DNA of 64,000 nucleotides from Bdellovibrio sp. 22V (lineage in GTDB: Bacteria > Bdellovibrionota > Bdellovibrionia > Bdellovibrionales > Bdellovibrionaceae). Numbering within the stretch: position 1 is the stretch's first letter; each line of letters starts with the position of its first letter. This document shows, piece by piece, positions 1 to 8,192 of the stretch. The notes beneath the pieces are model-generated. The model was not told where the DNA came from and searched no databases. It worked only from the letters and a program-made list of their open reading frames with translations. Location: the NCBI RefSeq assembly GCF_030169785.1, contig NZ_CP125854.1, positions 620,001 to 684,000 on the forward strand, written 5' to 3'. The position numbers and the translations under genes were made by a program.

Positions 1-356
1 AAAACAGGCCCGGTGCCGCTTTCAAGATCGGCGCCGATGCTGCTGAGGTTAACGACTTTTTTAATGCTCGCTTCTTCGATCGCCTCGGCAATGACCTCGC
101 CGAATTTGTTTTGATAGAAGCGAACTTCCTCGGCCTGCATGTTCGGCGGAATCATCGTGAAAATCGCTGAACAGCCGCGCATGGCATCCATCAAGAAGGA
201 AACGTTATTGGCATCGCCGATGGCCAGCTCGGCACCCTGGAAGGCTTCTTTATTCGGAAATTTACGAGCGACACAGCGAACCTTTTGACCGTTCGCGAGA
301 AGATGAGTGACGATCTTAGAGCCGATATTCCCAGTGGCTCCCATAACCAGAATCAT
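1..356 (-). CDS. NmrA-like NAD(P)-binding protein (3' part missing)
   Basis: This is the N-terminal part of a Rossmann-fold protein; the rest lies beyond the left edge of the window. The visible 118 residues begin MILVMGATGNIGSKIV, a dinucleotide-binding GxxGxxG motif, and continue with a segment resembling the NmrA/atypical-SDR family (SAIFTMIPP, then VVNLSSIGA near the edge). Such proteins bind NAD(P)H and act as redox sensors or as quinone and other small-molecule reductases; the substrate cannot be told here. The ATG at 356 is preceded by a perfect AAGGAGG at 364-370. That ribosome site lies inside an 11-bp inverted repeat (see 361-407), so initiation may depend on RNA folding. It is transcribed in the same direction as recN, 75 bp downstream of it. 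Confidence 0.8.
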   Translation of the reverse strand, partial: MILVMGATGNIGSKIVTHLLANGQKVRCVARKFPNKEAFQGAELAIGDANNVSFLMDAMRGCSAIFTMIPPNMQAEEVRFYQNKFGEVIAEAIEEASIKKVVNLSSIGADLESGTGPV

Positions 357-360
357 AAAA

Positions 361-407
361 AAACCTCCTTGTGATCCCGATATTCTACGAGACAAGCAAG
401 GAGGTTT
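361..407 (-). promoter_or_regulatory. inverted repeat covering the ribosome site of the NmrA-like gene
   Basis: Arms AAACCTCCTTG (361-371) and CAAGGAGGTTT (397-407) are perfect 11-bp complements around a 25-nt loop. In the minus-strand transcript the arm next to the gene holds the Shine-Dalgarno sequence and is followed by a run of seven T (354-360) before the ATG. The same hairpin could therefore act as a Rho-independent terminator after recN or as a ribosome-site-sequestering leader. The sequence shows the structure; the function is inferred. Confidence 0.6.
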
Positions 408-431
408 ATTACTTACAAATATTTTATCGCT

Positions 432-2129
432 CTAGGCTTTGGCATCTGCCAAAAGTTGTTCAGCATGCGCCAACGAAGTTTTTGTGATTTTTTCGCCGCT
501 GATAAGGCGGGCGATTTCTTGCACGCGATCCTTCGTTTTGAGTTCTGACACAAGCATCGCCACAGAATCTTTTTGCGGAGATTTCTGAATAAAGAAATGG
601 CTGTGACCAAAAGCCGCAACTTGTGGCAAGTGAGTCACGCAGATAACTTGTTGACCTTTGGCAATGGTTTTCAATTTTCGACCGACTTTTTCCGCCGTCT
701 CTCCCGAAACACCCGTATCTACTTCATCAAACAGATACGTGCGTGGCTGATTGCTTGAGCCCACGACACGCTTCAAAGAAAGTAGAATACGGCTCAGTTC
801 ACCGCCGGACGCAAACTTCGCCAGAGGACGTTTGACGTCTTTTGCGGAGGTCTGACTTAGGAATTCCACATCAGACAAACCGGTTGAAGAAAGTTCCGTG
901 AGTTTTTCGACTTGGACGTGGAAAGTCACGCCCTTCATGTTGAGTTCCGACAACTCGGCATTCACGCTGTCAGCCAAAAGATCGGCGCCTTTTTGACGGC
1001 GTTTGTGCAGATCCAAACCCAAGGCTTCGAGTTCTTTCAAAAGAACAGCGGCCTCTTTTTTCAAAGATTCGATTTTAGTTTCTGAGTTTTGCAGATTGGA
1101 GATTTCAATCTCCATTTCCATCAATGCTTTAAGAATATCATCAACAGTGGAGCCATATTTTTTCTGAAGCTTACGCACGTCGCTTAAGCGTCCTTCAAGC
1201 TCTTCCAGGCGCTGAGGATCGGCATCAATCTTTGAAGCATATTGACGAAGTTCGTAAACGCTTTCATCGATCAAAGCTTTTGCCTGTTCGAGGTTCTCTA
1301 GTTTCGCGGCGATTTGCGGGTCGACCGTAGAAAGCTCGAGACCTTTTTTAAGCACGGCATTCAAACGGCTGATGGCAGAGTCATCATCGGTATAAAGCGC
1401 GGATTCCGCGGCATCAACGAAAGAGCCAATGCGGTTAGAGTTTTTAAGCTTCTTTACTTCGACTTCCAACTCATGATCTTCACCCGGAGACAGATCCAAG
1501 TTCGCGATTTCATCGCGTTGATAAATCAGGAAATCCAAACGTTGTGCTTTTTGTTTCGCATCGTTTTCAAGTTTTTTAATTTCCGCGAAAATCGCATGAT
1601 AGCGATTGTACTTTTCCGTGAACAAAAGACGCTTGTCCCAAGTTCCCGCATATTGATCCAAAAGATCCAAGTGATAATTCTTGGACATCAGATTGCGGTT
1701 TTCGTGCTGGCCGGTCATTTCAATCAGAGGTGCAGAGTGACCCGCCAACTCCACAAGGGGAGCCACGATGTCACGCAAGCTGTTCAACGTGCTTAGACCG
1801 CCGTTCAAATACACTTTCGATTTATCGCCGGAACTCAAAACACGGCGAACGATCAAAGTATCCTCGTCCACTTCGATCCCCATGTCTTTGAGAGACTGAA
1901 TAACGTCAGGACGGTTGCTGATATCAAAAGAGCCTTCGATCGTCGCTTGTGAAGCGCCCGTGCGAATGGTGTCGCTGGAAGCTTTTCCACCCATCAATAA
2001 AGAAAGGCTTTTAAGAAGAACGGATTTGCCGGCACCGGTTTCACCGCTCAAGATGTTCAAGCCTTCTTTAAAAGAGATGTGCAGGTTTTCGATGATCGCA
2101 AAATTAGAAACTTTGAGTTCGAGTAACAT
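432..2129 (-). CDS. recN: DNA repair protein RecN
   Basis: RecN is an SMC-like ATPase that acts at double-strand breaks in the cytoplasm, promoting end cohesion and RecA loading. The 565-residue product has the normal length and starts MLLELKVSNFAI, followed by a Walker A GETGAGKS at residues 29-36. A charged coiled-coil centre (about 160-370) precedes the C-terminal ATPase half, which carries the ABC-type signature ASGGELSRI and a Walker B LFDEVDTGVSG. The ATG at 2129 has GGAG five bases upstream. nadK ends 23 bp upstream, so nadK and recN are probably co-transcribed, an arrangement common in bacteria. No LexA-type box is evident to me. Confidence 0.97.
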   Translation of the reverse strand: MLLELKVSNFAIIENLHISFKEGLNILSGETGAGKSVLLKSLSLLMGGKASSDTIRTGASQATIEGSFDISNRPDVIQSLKDMGIEVDEDTLIVRRVLSSGDKSKVYLNGGLSTLNSLRDIVAPLVELAGHSAPLIEMTGQHENRNLMSKNYHLDLLDQYAGTWDKRLLFTEKYNRYHAIFAEIKKLENDAKQKAQRLDFLIYQRDEIANLDLSPGEDHELEVEVKKLKNSNRIGSFVDAAESALYTDDDSAISRLNAVLKKGLELSTVDPQIAAKLENLEQAKALIDESVYELRQYASKIDADPQRLEELEGRLSDVRKLQKKYGSTVDDILKALMEMEIEISNLQNSETKIESLKKEAAVLLKELEALGLDLHKRRQKGADLLADSVNAELSELNMKGVTFHVQVEKLTELSSTGLSDVEFLSQTSAKDVKRPLAKFASGGELSRILLSLKRVVGSSNQPRTYLFDEVDTGVSGETAEKVGRKLKTIAKGQQVICVTHLPQVAAFGHSHFFIQKSPQKDSVAMLVSELKTKDRVQEIARLISGEKITKTSLAHAEQLLADAKA

Positions 2130-2152
2130 AATTTCTCCAGATATCGTAAGAA

Positions 2153-3037
2153 CTAGCTTCGATCGCCAAATTTAAGTTTTTCACGCAAGAGATGGAAGTA
2201 ATTGTGATTCGGTTCGCGCACCATCCAATGATCGTAACAAGAACGAGTCAGGATCACTTCGTCATCCGCCGTAATTTCCATCATTTTCTGACCGTCGACG
2301 ATGAAATGCGCTTTCTGCGTTTTTCCATCGAGTTTAAACGAGAGTTCACGGTCATCCGGGAAGATCAAAGGACGCGACGTCAAACTGTGCGGCGCCACCG
2401 GAGTCACCACAAACACCGGAGATTCCGGATGCAGAATCGGACCACCGGCTGCTAAGTTGTACGCCGTTGAACCCGATGGCGAAGCCACGATAAAACCGTC
2501 GGCTTTCACTTCGCTCACCAGGAATTTTTCTGAATAGATCGCTGTGTTGATCAATTGAGACATCGAACCTCTTTCGATCACGATGTCATTCAAAGCGTGG
2601 TATTCGCCGCGCGTTTTGCCTTTGCGAAGAATTTTTGCAAAGAGCATCGAGCGCGGACGCAAAACCATTTTTGCGGCAAGAGTTTTGTCGATGATTTCAA
2701 AAACAGACTCGGCACTGTGAGCTGTGAGGAAACCCAGCGAACCCATGTTGAAACCCAAGATAGGAACGCTACGTCCTTCGAGCAAACGGACGGCACGCAG
2801 ATAAGTTCCGTCGCCACCCAAAACGATCACAAGCTTAAGATCGTCCATTTGTTTTTTCGTCTTAGCAGGCTTGGTGCCGGGAACGACTTTTTGTTCTGGA
2901 GCCGTCAGCACGTTAAAGCCGCGGTCTTTCAGATATTCGCCCACTTTTTTTGCCAAAGAGACCGCGGTTGCGGTCTCCAGGCGATAAACTAAAGCAATGC
3001 TGCAGTTTTCTTCGAGGATAAGTTTATTTTTGCTCAT
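2153..3037 (-). CDS. nadK: NAD kinase
   Basis: Phosphorylates NAD to NADP in the cytoplasm, using ATP or polyphosphate depending on the enzyme. The 294-residue product has the family hallmarks: VLGGDGTYLRAVRL with the GGDGT diphosphate-binding loop, then NDIVIERG, then SGSTAYNLAAGGP and HSLTSRPL. Length is typical. The start ATG at 3037 is preceded by a modest purine-rich stretch (AAAGAG). The gene lies between the M3 peptidase gene (41 bp upstream) and recN (23 bp downstream), all on the minus strand, consistent with one operon. Confidence 0.96.
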   Translation of the reverse strand: MSKNKLILEENCSIALVYRLETATAVSLAKKVGEYLKDRGFNVLTAPEQKVVPGTKPAKTKKQMDDLKLVIVLGGDGTYLRAVRLLEGRSVPILGFNMGSLGFLTAHSAESVFEIIDKTLAAKMVLRPRSMLFAKILRKGKTRGEYHALNDIVIERGSMSQLINTAIYSEKFLVSEVKADGFIVASPSGSTAYNLAAGGPILHPESPVFVVTPVAPHSLTSRPLIFPDDRELSFKLDGKTQKAHFIVDGQKMMEITADDEVILTRSCYDHWMVREPNHNYFHLLREKLKFGDRS

Positions 3038-3078
3038 CGAACTCTTTCTTACTCCGGCGGGGCCGAAGTGCTAACCAC

Positions 3079-5118
3079 TTAGATCAAACCATCACGGCGC
3101 AAAAGCGCGTTCGGATCTGGCTCACGACCGCGGAACTTCTTGTAAAGATCCATCGGATGTTCCGTACCGCCGCGGCTGAGGATGTTTTCTTTGAACTTCT
3201 GAGCCACTTCTTGATTGAAGAGGCCTTTTTCTTTGAAGTACTCAAACGCATCCGCATCCAAAACTTCCGCCCATTTGTAAGAGTAATAACCTGCAGAGTA
3301 ACCACCTGCAAAGATGTGGCTGAAGCTGCAAGAGTTATTCGAACCTTCCACCTTAGGGAAGAGTCGAGTTTCGGCTGTCGCCTTTTCTTCAAACGCATCG
3401 ACGTCTTTGATCGTCGCGGGGTCTGTCGAGTGCCAAGCCATATCCATCATACCGAATTGAAGTTGGCGGCAAGACATATAACCCGCTTGGAATTTTTGCG
3501 AGGCCTTCAGTTTTTCGATCAAAGAAGCTGGCATCGTTTCATTCGTTTCGTAATGACGAGCGAAAAGGTCCAAGCCTTCTTTTTCTCCGGCCCAGTTTTC
3601 CATGATTTGTGACGGAAGTTCTACGAAGTCCCAGTAAACATTCGTGCCGCTCAAAGACGGGTACGTGCACTCAGACAACATGCCATGCAAAGCATGACCG
3701 AATTCATGGAACAAAGTGCGAACTTCGTCGTAAGTCAAAAGCGATGGTTTTGTCGGAGTCGGTTTCGTGAAGTTGCACACGATGCTGACGTGCGGGCGCT
3801 TCATATCGCCTTCGATCAAACCTTGCCCACGGAATTGTGTCATCCAGGCGCCGCCTTTTTTCGTCTCGCGCGGGAAGAAATCTGTATAGAACAAGCCCAT
3901 GTATTTGCCGGACTTCTCTTCATAGATTTCGTAAGCTTTCACTTCCGGGTGATAAACCGGGATGTCTTTGTTTTCTTTGAACGTCAAACCGTAAAGTTTT
4001 TTAGCGTGCGCGAAAACACCTTCAACCACATTTTCCAATTTGAAGTACGGGCGAAGATCTTCTTCATTGAAAGCGTATTTTTCTTCTTTCAATTTTTCAG
4101 AGTAATAAGCAATATCCCAAGGTTTTAAATCCGCAAGGCCGTCGATCTTCTTGGCGAAGTCGGCAAGTTCTGCCACATCTTTTTGACCCGCTGTTTTGGA
4201 AGCTTGCAAAAGCTTATGCAAAAACTCCGTCACAGTTTGCGGGCTCTTTGCCATGCGCTCGGCCAAAACGAAATCTGCATGTGTCGAGAAGCCCAAAAGC
4301 TTCGCGCGCTTAGCACGAAGCTCAACGATTTTCAAAACGGTGTTTTGATTGTCGAACTCGCCTTTGAAGGCGCGGGAAGAATAAGCCTTCCACATTTTTT
4401 CACGAAGGGCGCGATTTTTCGCGTAAGTCATGAACGGCAAGTAGCTGGGGATTTGCAAATTGAAAAGCCATTTGCCTTTGTGGCCTTTGGCTTCAGCCAT
4501 GGCCGCGGCTCCCTCAAGAATTCCCTCAGGAAGACCGTCGACATCTTCTTTCTTATCCAAAACCATTTCAAAAGCGTTCGTCGCCTTCAAAACGTTTTCA
4601 GAGAACTTCGGTCCTAAAACGGAAAGTTCTTGGTCAATCTGGCGAAGTTTTTCTTTGTCGTCAGCTGACAACAAAGCGCCGTTGCGAGTGAAAGACAAAT
4701 AAGTTTTCTCGAGCAAGCGAGTTTGTTCTTTATTCAAGTTCATTGTCGCGCGGTTGTCGTAAACGGTTTTCACGCGTTTAAAGATTTCGTCATCCAAAGA
4801 AACGTCCGATGCGAACGCTGTGAGTTTTGGATAGATCTCTTTCGCCAGTGCTTGCAACGCTTCGTCAGCATGAGCCACTTCCAAATTTCCATAGATCAAA
4901 GAAATTTTATCTGGAAGCTCAGACGCCGCCTCGAGAGCTACAATCGTGTTCTCGAAGTCCGGTGTCGCCGGGTTGCTTTTGATTTTCGCTACTTTGTCTT
5001 TGGCGATTTTGATCGCTTCATCCAAAGCGGGAAGGTAATGCTCCACTTTGATTTGATCAAAGGGCACAGCCTGGTCTTTGTTTGTGAAGGGTTTTAAGAG
5101 AGGATTTGTCGCATTCAT
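3079..5118 (-). CDS. M3-family oligopeptidase (oligopeptidase A/PrlC type)
   Basis: A cytoplasmic zinc metallopeptidase that degrades short peptides, including cleaved signal peptides. The protein of about 679 residues has the all-helical N-terminal region of the family and the zinc motif HEFGHALHG, with the first His at residue 471 and the third ligand expected in the downstream helix. I place the start at the ATG at 5118 (MNATNPLLKPF), because GGAGG lies five bases upstream and the sequence before it shows no domain homology; an in-frame alternative reaches 5169. In predators such enzymes may help use prey peptides, but nothing here is specific to that. It heads the minus-strand set with nadK and recN. 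Confidence 0.93.
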   Translation of the reverse strand: MNATNPLLKPFTNKDQAVPFDQIKVEHYLPALDEAIKIAKDKVAKIKSNPATPDFENTIVALEAASELPDKISLIYGNLEVAHADEALQALAKEIYPKLTAFASDVSLDDEIFKRVKTVYDNRATMNLNKEQTRLLEKTYLSFTRNGALLSADDKEKLRQIDQELSVLGPKFSENVLKATNAFEMVLDKKEDVDGLPEGILEGAAAMAEAKGHKGKWLFNLQIPSYLPFMTYAKNRALREKMWKAYSSRAFKGEFDNQNTVLKIVELRAKRAKLLGFSTHADFVLAERMAKSPQTVTEFLHKLLQASKTAGQKDVAELADFAKKIDGLADLKPWDIAYYSEKLKEEKYAFNEEDLRPYFKLENVVEGVFAHAKKLYGLTFKENKDIPVYHPEVKAYEIYEEKSGKYMGLFYTDFFPRETKKGGAWMTQFRGQGLIEGDMKRPHVSIVCNFTKPTPTKPSLLTYDEVRTLFHEFGHALHGMLSECTYPSLSGTNVYWDFVELPSQIMENWAGEKEGLDLFARHYETNETMPASLIEKLKASQKFQAGYMSCRQLQFGMMDMAWHSTDPATIKDVDAFEEKATAETRLFPKVEGSNNSCSFSHIFAGGYSAGYYSYKWAEVLDADAFEYFKEKGLFNQEVAQKFKENILSRGGTEHPMDLYKKFRGREPDPNALLRRDGLI

Positions 5119-5189
5119 AGGTGCCTCCATAGAGTGAAAAAACACCCTTCTTTTCTTCCACGATTGCACTGGAAAATAAAGCGAAAAAG

Positions 5190-5313
5190 CGATCGGTGAA
5201 AAAGGCTCATCTGCGTCGTTGTCAGACCTTCACTTGCTCTCCGGCGTACTAGGAGTACGCCTCCGTGGCAGCGAAGGTCCTCCGCCTAGCATCTGAACCT
5301 TTTTGACCGATCG
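5190..5313. repeat. 124-nt imperfect palindrome (intergenic hairpin element)
   Basis: The ends CGATCGGT (5190-5197) and ACCGATCG (5306-5313) are complementary, as are GACCTTC (5225-5231) and GAAGGTC (5273-5279). The centre is GCGTACT-AGG-AGTACGC (5244-5260). The whole element is symmetric about 5252 with scattered mismatches. It lies between the M3 peptidase start and the lipoprotein stop. It has no open reading frame of note. It could be a REP-like mobile element, a structured RNA or a topological barrier. Confidence 0.7.
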
Positions 5314-5320
5314 TTAAGGA

Positions 5321-5363
5321 AAAAAGGAAAGGGCCCTTGGTGGTTTTATCCTTCCAAGGGCCC
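5321..5363 (-). terminator. Rho-independent terminator of the Cys/Tyr-rich lipoprotein gene
   Basis: A perfect 10-bp stem, GGGCCCTTGG (5331-5340) with CCAAGGGCCC (5354-5363), is followed on the minus strand by a T-rich run (5321-5330). It begins 54 bp past the lipoprotein stop codon at 5417. Confidence 0.75.
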
Positions 5364-5416
5364 ATGATAATGCGGCATATTATCCGTAAAAACGGTCGAG
5401 GAGTGCCGCTCTCACT

Positions 5417-5965
5417 CTAGTTCTGAACGCAGACTCCAAGATTTGATCCAGCGATCGCTTGGCGGCACGTCGCCCCTGCGCCGCAAGTAATCGTATTATC
5501 CAGTAAGCAGCTCTGAGTGAGGTTTCTCGAGCATGAACTTACGCTATTGCTGGCACTTGGAATATTAGAGTACTGAGGAATATTGATCGAGGCTTGTGGT
5601 GCGGCCGTCGTATAGCCCCAGCCACCAAATGTCCAATAAAAGAAAATGTCAGCTGTCGGGACAAGAAGGGCCGTTTGCATACAACCAAGACCGTAAACTC
5701 CGTTATACACCGGCTGATAACCAGCCGGGCATCCGCAGAATCCGTACTGATTGAAGTAGCCCATGTAGTTGTAAGCGTAGTTCGCCAGTCCCGGATAAGG
5801 AATGAATCCACGATACGTATAATAAATGTTGTTGTTGCAATAAGCTGAACCGTTAATGCAGCTCATGCTCAAAGGCGTTGTGACGGGTGCATTGCCGCCG
5901 CCATTGTCGTTGCCTTGGCAGGCTACGAGAAACAACGCAAATAAGAAGAACACCAAGCGTTTCAT
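5417..5965 (-). CDS. Cys/Tyr-rich lipoprotein of unknown function
   Basis: The start at 5965 gives MKRLVFFLFALFLVAC, a clear type II signal peptide with lipobox cysteine at residue 16, so the 182-residue product should be a lipoprotein. A longer in-frame start at 6007 would bury the signal, and an AGGGAG lies upstream of 5965. The mature part starts with a Gly/Asn-rich linker, then an unusually Tyr/Asn-rich stretch, a CGCPAGYQPVY segment like small disulfide-knotted modules, and a C-terminal block with about six cysteines. The many cysteines suggest disulfides formed in the periplasm or at the surface. I recognise no family. It has its own terminator, so it is probably monocistronic. Confidence 0.85.
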   Translation of the reverse strand: MKRLVFFLFALFLVACQGNDNGGGNAPVTTPLSMSCINGSAYCNNNIYYTYRGFIPYPGLANYAYNYMGYFNQYGFCGCPAGYQPVYNGVYGLGCMQTALLVPTADIFFYWTFGGWGYTTAAPQASINIPQYSNIPSASNSVSSCSRNLTQSCLLDNTITCGAGATCRQAIAGSNLGVCVQN

Positions 5966-6155
5966 AAAAGGCTCCCTTACAGGAAAATTATCAACATGAG
6001 TCCTCATTCCAAGTTTTGTGCCTTATGAGGATTTCTTCTTCCCTAAATAAAATCGTTTTGAGACGTAAAACTTTTAGGGGCGGTGACTTTTTTGGGCCCC
6101 TTGCGCCGCAAAAGGGTTGGCAGAGACCGGCTTCTTCCGTACCCTAATTAAAGAG

Positions 6156-6180
6156 GAAAACGGTACCCGGTACCTTTTTC
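6156..6180. repeat. GGTACC-type 25-nt hairpin repeat, copy 1
   Basis: A GGTACC-c-GGTACC core is flanked by GAAAA and TTTTTC. A second copy at 48334-48358 matches at 21 of 25 positions. This copy lies 22 bp upstream of the ATG at 6203, in the space between two divergent genes, so it is not simply a terminator for an upstream gene; attenuation or repeat-element origin are both possible. Confidence 0.6.
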
Positions 6181-6202
6181 TTATGAAGCGAAGGAGTCGA
6201 GC

Positions 6203-6715
6203 ATGAAGTACATGGGATGTATGATGGCGCTGCTTTTAGCCCTCCCTGCGGGCGCAGCTATTTCTTCACAAAAAGCGAAACCGTCTGTATCAAAAATTCT
6301 TGTGGGTGAAGGCGTGAGCTTCGGCGGTCTTGCCGGAACCGGTTTTACTTTGATGGATGTGCGCAGAACTGCGGACGCAAAGAAAAAAGTCGAGCGCATC
6401 GTCATTGACGTGGGTGATATGAACGGCGCGCTTTTGCGTGGGTGGCCGGGTTATTATTATGCGGAGCTGAAGAAAAATCCATCTCGCCTCGTGATTGACT
6501 TCGCGCAAATGCCAAATGCCAATTTGGATCAGAACCAGCTGACAAACCGTCTTAAAGGTTCTTTGGCCGTCACAAAAACGTCCATGAGTCTGGATCCTAT
6601 CGACAGTTCTTTGAATCTGACTTTGGATTTGAAAAAGAATACGAAAGTGCGCGTTTACCAAGTAGCCGGAAAAAAGACGACAAGCAAAGTGGTCGTTGAT
6701 TTGATGACGGAGTAA
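6203..6715 (+). CDS. secreted AMIN-like domain protein
   Basis: The 170-residue product begins with a signal peptide (hydrophobic residues 4-18, cleavage near AGAA). The mature part alternates beta-strands such as RIVIDVGDMN, SRLVIDFAQM and, at the end, SKVVVDLM, the pattern of AMIN domains, which bind peptidoglycan or pilus-secretin components in the periplasm. The match is by pattern only. AAGGAG lies seven bases before the ATG. The next gene starts two bases after the stop, so it is coupled to the barrel protein gene and probably to the ABC transporter genes that follow. Confidence 0.8.
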   Translation: MKYMGCMMALLLALPAGAAISSQKAKPSVSKILVGEGVSFGGLAGTGFTLMDVRRTADAKKKVERIVIDVGDMNGALLRGWPGYYYAELKKNPSRLVIDFAQMPNANLDQNQLTNRLKGSLAVTKTSMSLDPIDSSLNLTLDLKKNTKVRVYQVAGKKTTSKVVVDLMTE

Positions 6716-6717
6716 GA

Positions 6718-7467
6718 GTGACACGTTTGTTTTTGCCGCTTCTGCTTTTAGTGACATCAACGGCGCAGGCGCGGGTTTTCAATATCAATAAAGAAACTTT
6801 CGCCGCCTACTTCCTTGCGACAGGTGGAGGTTCCGCCTTAGGTGACTCGGCGGTGAAAGGCGAAAGCGGCGCCACTATCGGGTTTAGCGAAGAAGTGAAA
6901 TACAATTACTCCGGCGAGTTTGGGTTTTTGTATTCGCGTCCTCAGGCGAGCTTGCGATTTGGGTTTGAAATTTTAAAACCTCAAACGATGAACAACTCCA
7001 CGGCAAATAATGGAACGGACGATCTCTACACGGCTTCAAGCGATCTTTTGGGATATGCTCCGAAGCTGACTTTGGAAGTGAACTTGCAAAGAACCAACAC
7101 GTACCGTTCTTTTGTTTCACTAACGGGTGGTTATGCCAACGTCACGATGAAAAATGATTACACTTTGACGGCGGCAGGACAGACCGCGTTTCCCGGGGTT
7201 TCCGATCATGCCGTGGAAGCGAAAGGTTCTGGAACTTTGTTGGGCGCCTCTCTGGGGTATGAAGGTATTATGACCGACACGACAACGGTGCTTGTCGAAT
7301 TTGGCTATCGTCAGTTGAAAGTCGACAATCTTGAATATACCAAAAGTGTCACGACTTTTTCGGGTGCGAAAAACAGCGGAGATCCTGTCCTCACAAGTTC
7401 CGGCTCTAAGAGAGAACTCGACTTTTCCGGCGCCTTTATTTCCATCGGTTTTCGCTTCTATCTCTAA
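6718..7467 (+). CDS. outer-membrane beta-barrel protein
   Basis: A 249-residue protein starting at a GTG that follows the previous stop by two bases. It has a short signal peptide ending at AQA (residues 1-18). The rest is made of amphipathic strands such as KYNYSGEFGFLYSRP and TVLVEFGYRQLKV, and it ends in the aromatic FRFYL typical of proteins inserted by the BAM complex. Eight to ten strands fit the length. It resembles OmpA/OmpW-like small barrels, but no specific family can be named. Its position between the AMIN-like gene and the ABC transporter genes suggests a shared envelope role. Confidence 0.82.
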   Translation: MTRLFLPLLLLVTSTAQARVFNINKETFAAYFLATGGGSALGDSAVKGESGATIGFSEEVKYNYSGEFGFLYSRPQASLRFGFEILKPQTMNNSTANNGTDDLYTASSDLLGYAPKLTLEVNLQRTNTYRSFVSLTGGYANVTMKNDYTLTAAGQTAFPGVSDHAVEAKGSGTLLGASLGYEGIMTDTTTVLVEFGYRQLKVDNLEYTKSVTTFSGAKNSGDPVLTSSGSKRELDFSGAFISIGFRFYL

Positions 7468-7509
7468 CAGAACATACGCTATCCTGTTACAACTTTAAGG
7501 AGTCGCAGC

Positions 7510-8190
7510 ATGAGTGCACTTTATCGTCTCAAGGCGCTTGAATACTCGTATCTTTGGAACAAGCAACAAGTGCCCGTTCTCAAAGGCATTGACCTTGAAC
7601 TCGAAAAGGGCTGCTTTGCTTGTATTGTCGGGCCCAGCGGCACGGGGAAGACGACACTCTTAAATTTACTCGGTCTTATCGACACGCCTTCCAGCGGTCA
7701 CATCGAATTTTCCGGTGAAGATGTCACACATTTGAATGAGAATGAAAAAGAACAAGTGCGTTTGCACAAAGTCGGTTTTATTTTCCAATCTTTTTACCTA
7801 ATTCCGACTTTGACTGTTCTTGAAAACACGTCTTACTTTTTACCTTCGTTAGGATATTCACATGCAGCGTCCATGAAAACGGCGATGGAGACGTTGGATC
7901 TTCTTGGTTTAGCAGACCATGCGAAGAAAAAACCGCTGGAGCTTTCCGGAGGCCAACGTCAGCGAGTGGCGATTGCCCGCGCGATTGCGAAAAAACCGGA
8001 AGTGGTTTTAGCCGATGAGCCCACGGCGAATCTCGATTCCGTGACAGCGGAAAAGACGATCAATGCTTTTAAAGAGCTGCAAAAAACAGAGAATACCAGT
8101 TTTATTTTCTCGACTCACGATTCGCATCTTGTGAGTTTTGCGAAGTCGGTCTTTCGCATGAAAGACGGTCAGATTGAAGGAAGGGTGTAG
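7510..8190 (+). CDS. ABC transporter ATP-binding protein (LolD/MacB type)
   Basis: A 226-residue cytoplasmic ATPase with Walker A GPSGTGKT (41-48), Q-loop FQSFYLIPTL, signature LSGGQ (145-149), Walker B VVLADE (165-170) and the switch histidine in STHDSH. The IDTPSSGHI and IFQSF segments are typical of the LolD/MacB/FtsE group, which drives type VII (mechanotransmission) ABC systems. AAGGAG precedes the ATG. The permease gene begins two bases after the stop, so the two make one transporter. The substrate cannot be told from sequence; lipoproteins, lipids or small hydrophobic molecules are usual for the group. Confidence 0.95.
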   Translation: MSALYRLKALEYSYLWNKQQVPVLKGIDLELEKGCFACIVGPSGTGKTTLLNLLGLIDTPSSGHIEFSGEDVTHLNENEKEQVRLHKVGFIFQSFYLIPTLTVLENTSYFLPSLGYSHAASMKTAMETLDLLGLADHAKKKPLELSGGQRQRVAIARAIAKKPEVVLADEPTANLDSVTAEKTINAFKELQKTENTSFIFSTHDSHLVSFAKSVFRMKDGQIEGRV

Positions 8191-8192
8191 TC

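Noticed and set aside
1314-1796. Long plus-strand open frame opposite recN
   Set aside because: It lies fully inside the recN gene on the other strand, has no signal or domain and no ribosome site, so it is a shadow.
2555-2992. Plus-strand open frame opposite nadK
   Set aside because: It is wholly contained in the NAD kinase gene on the other strand and shows no domain features.
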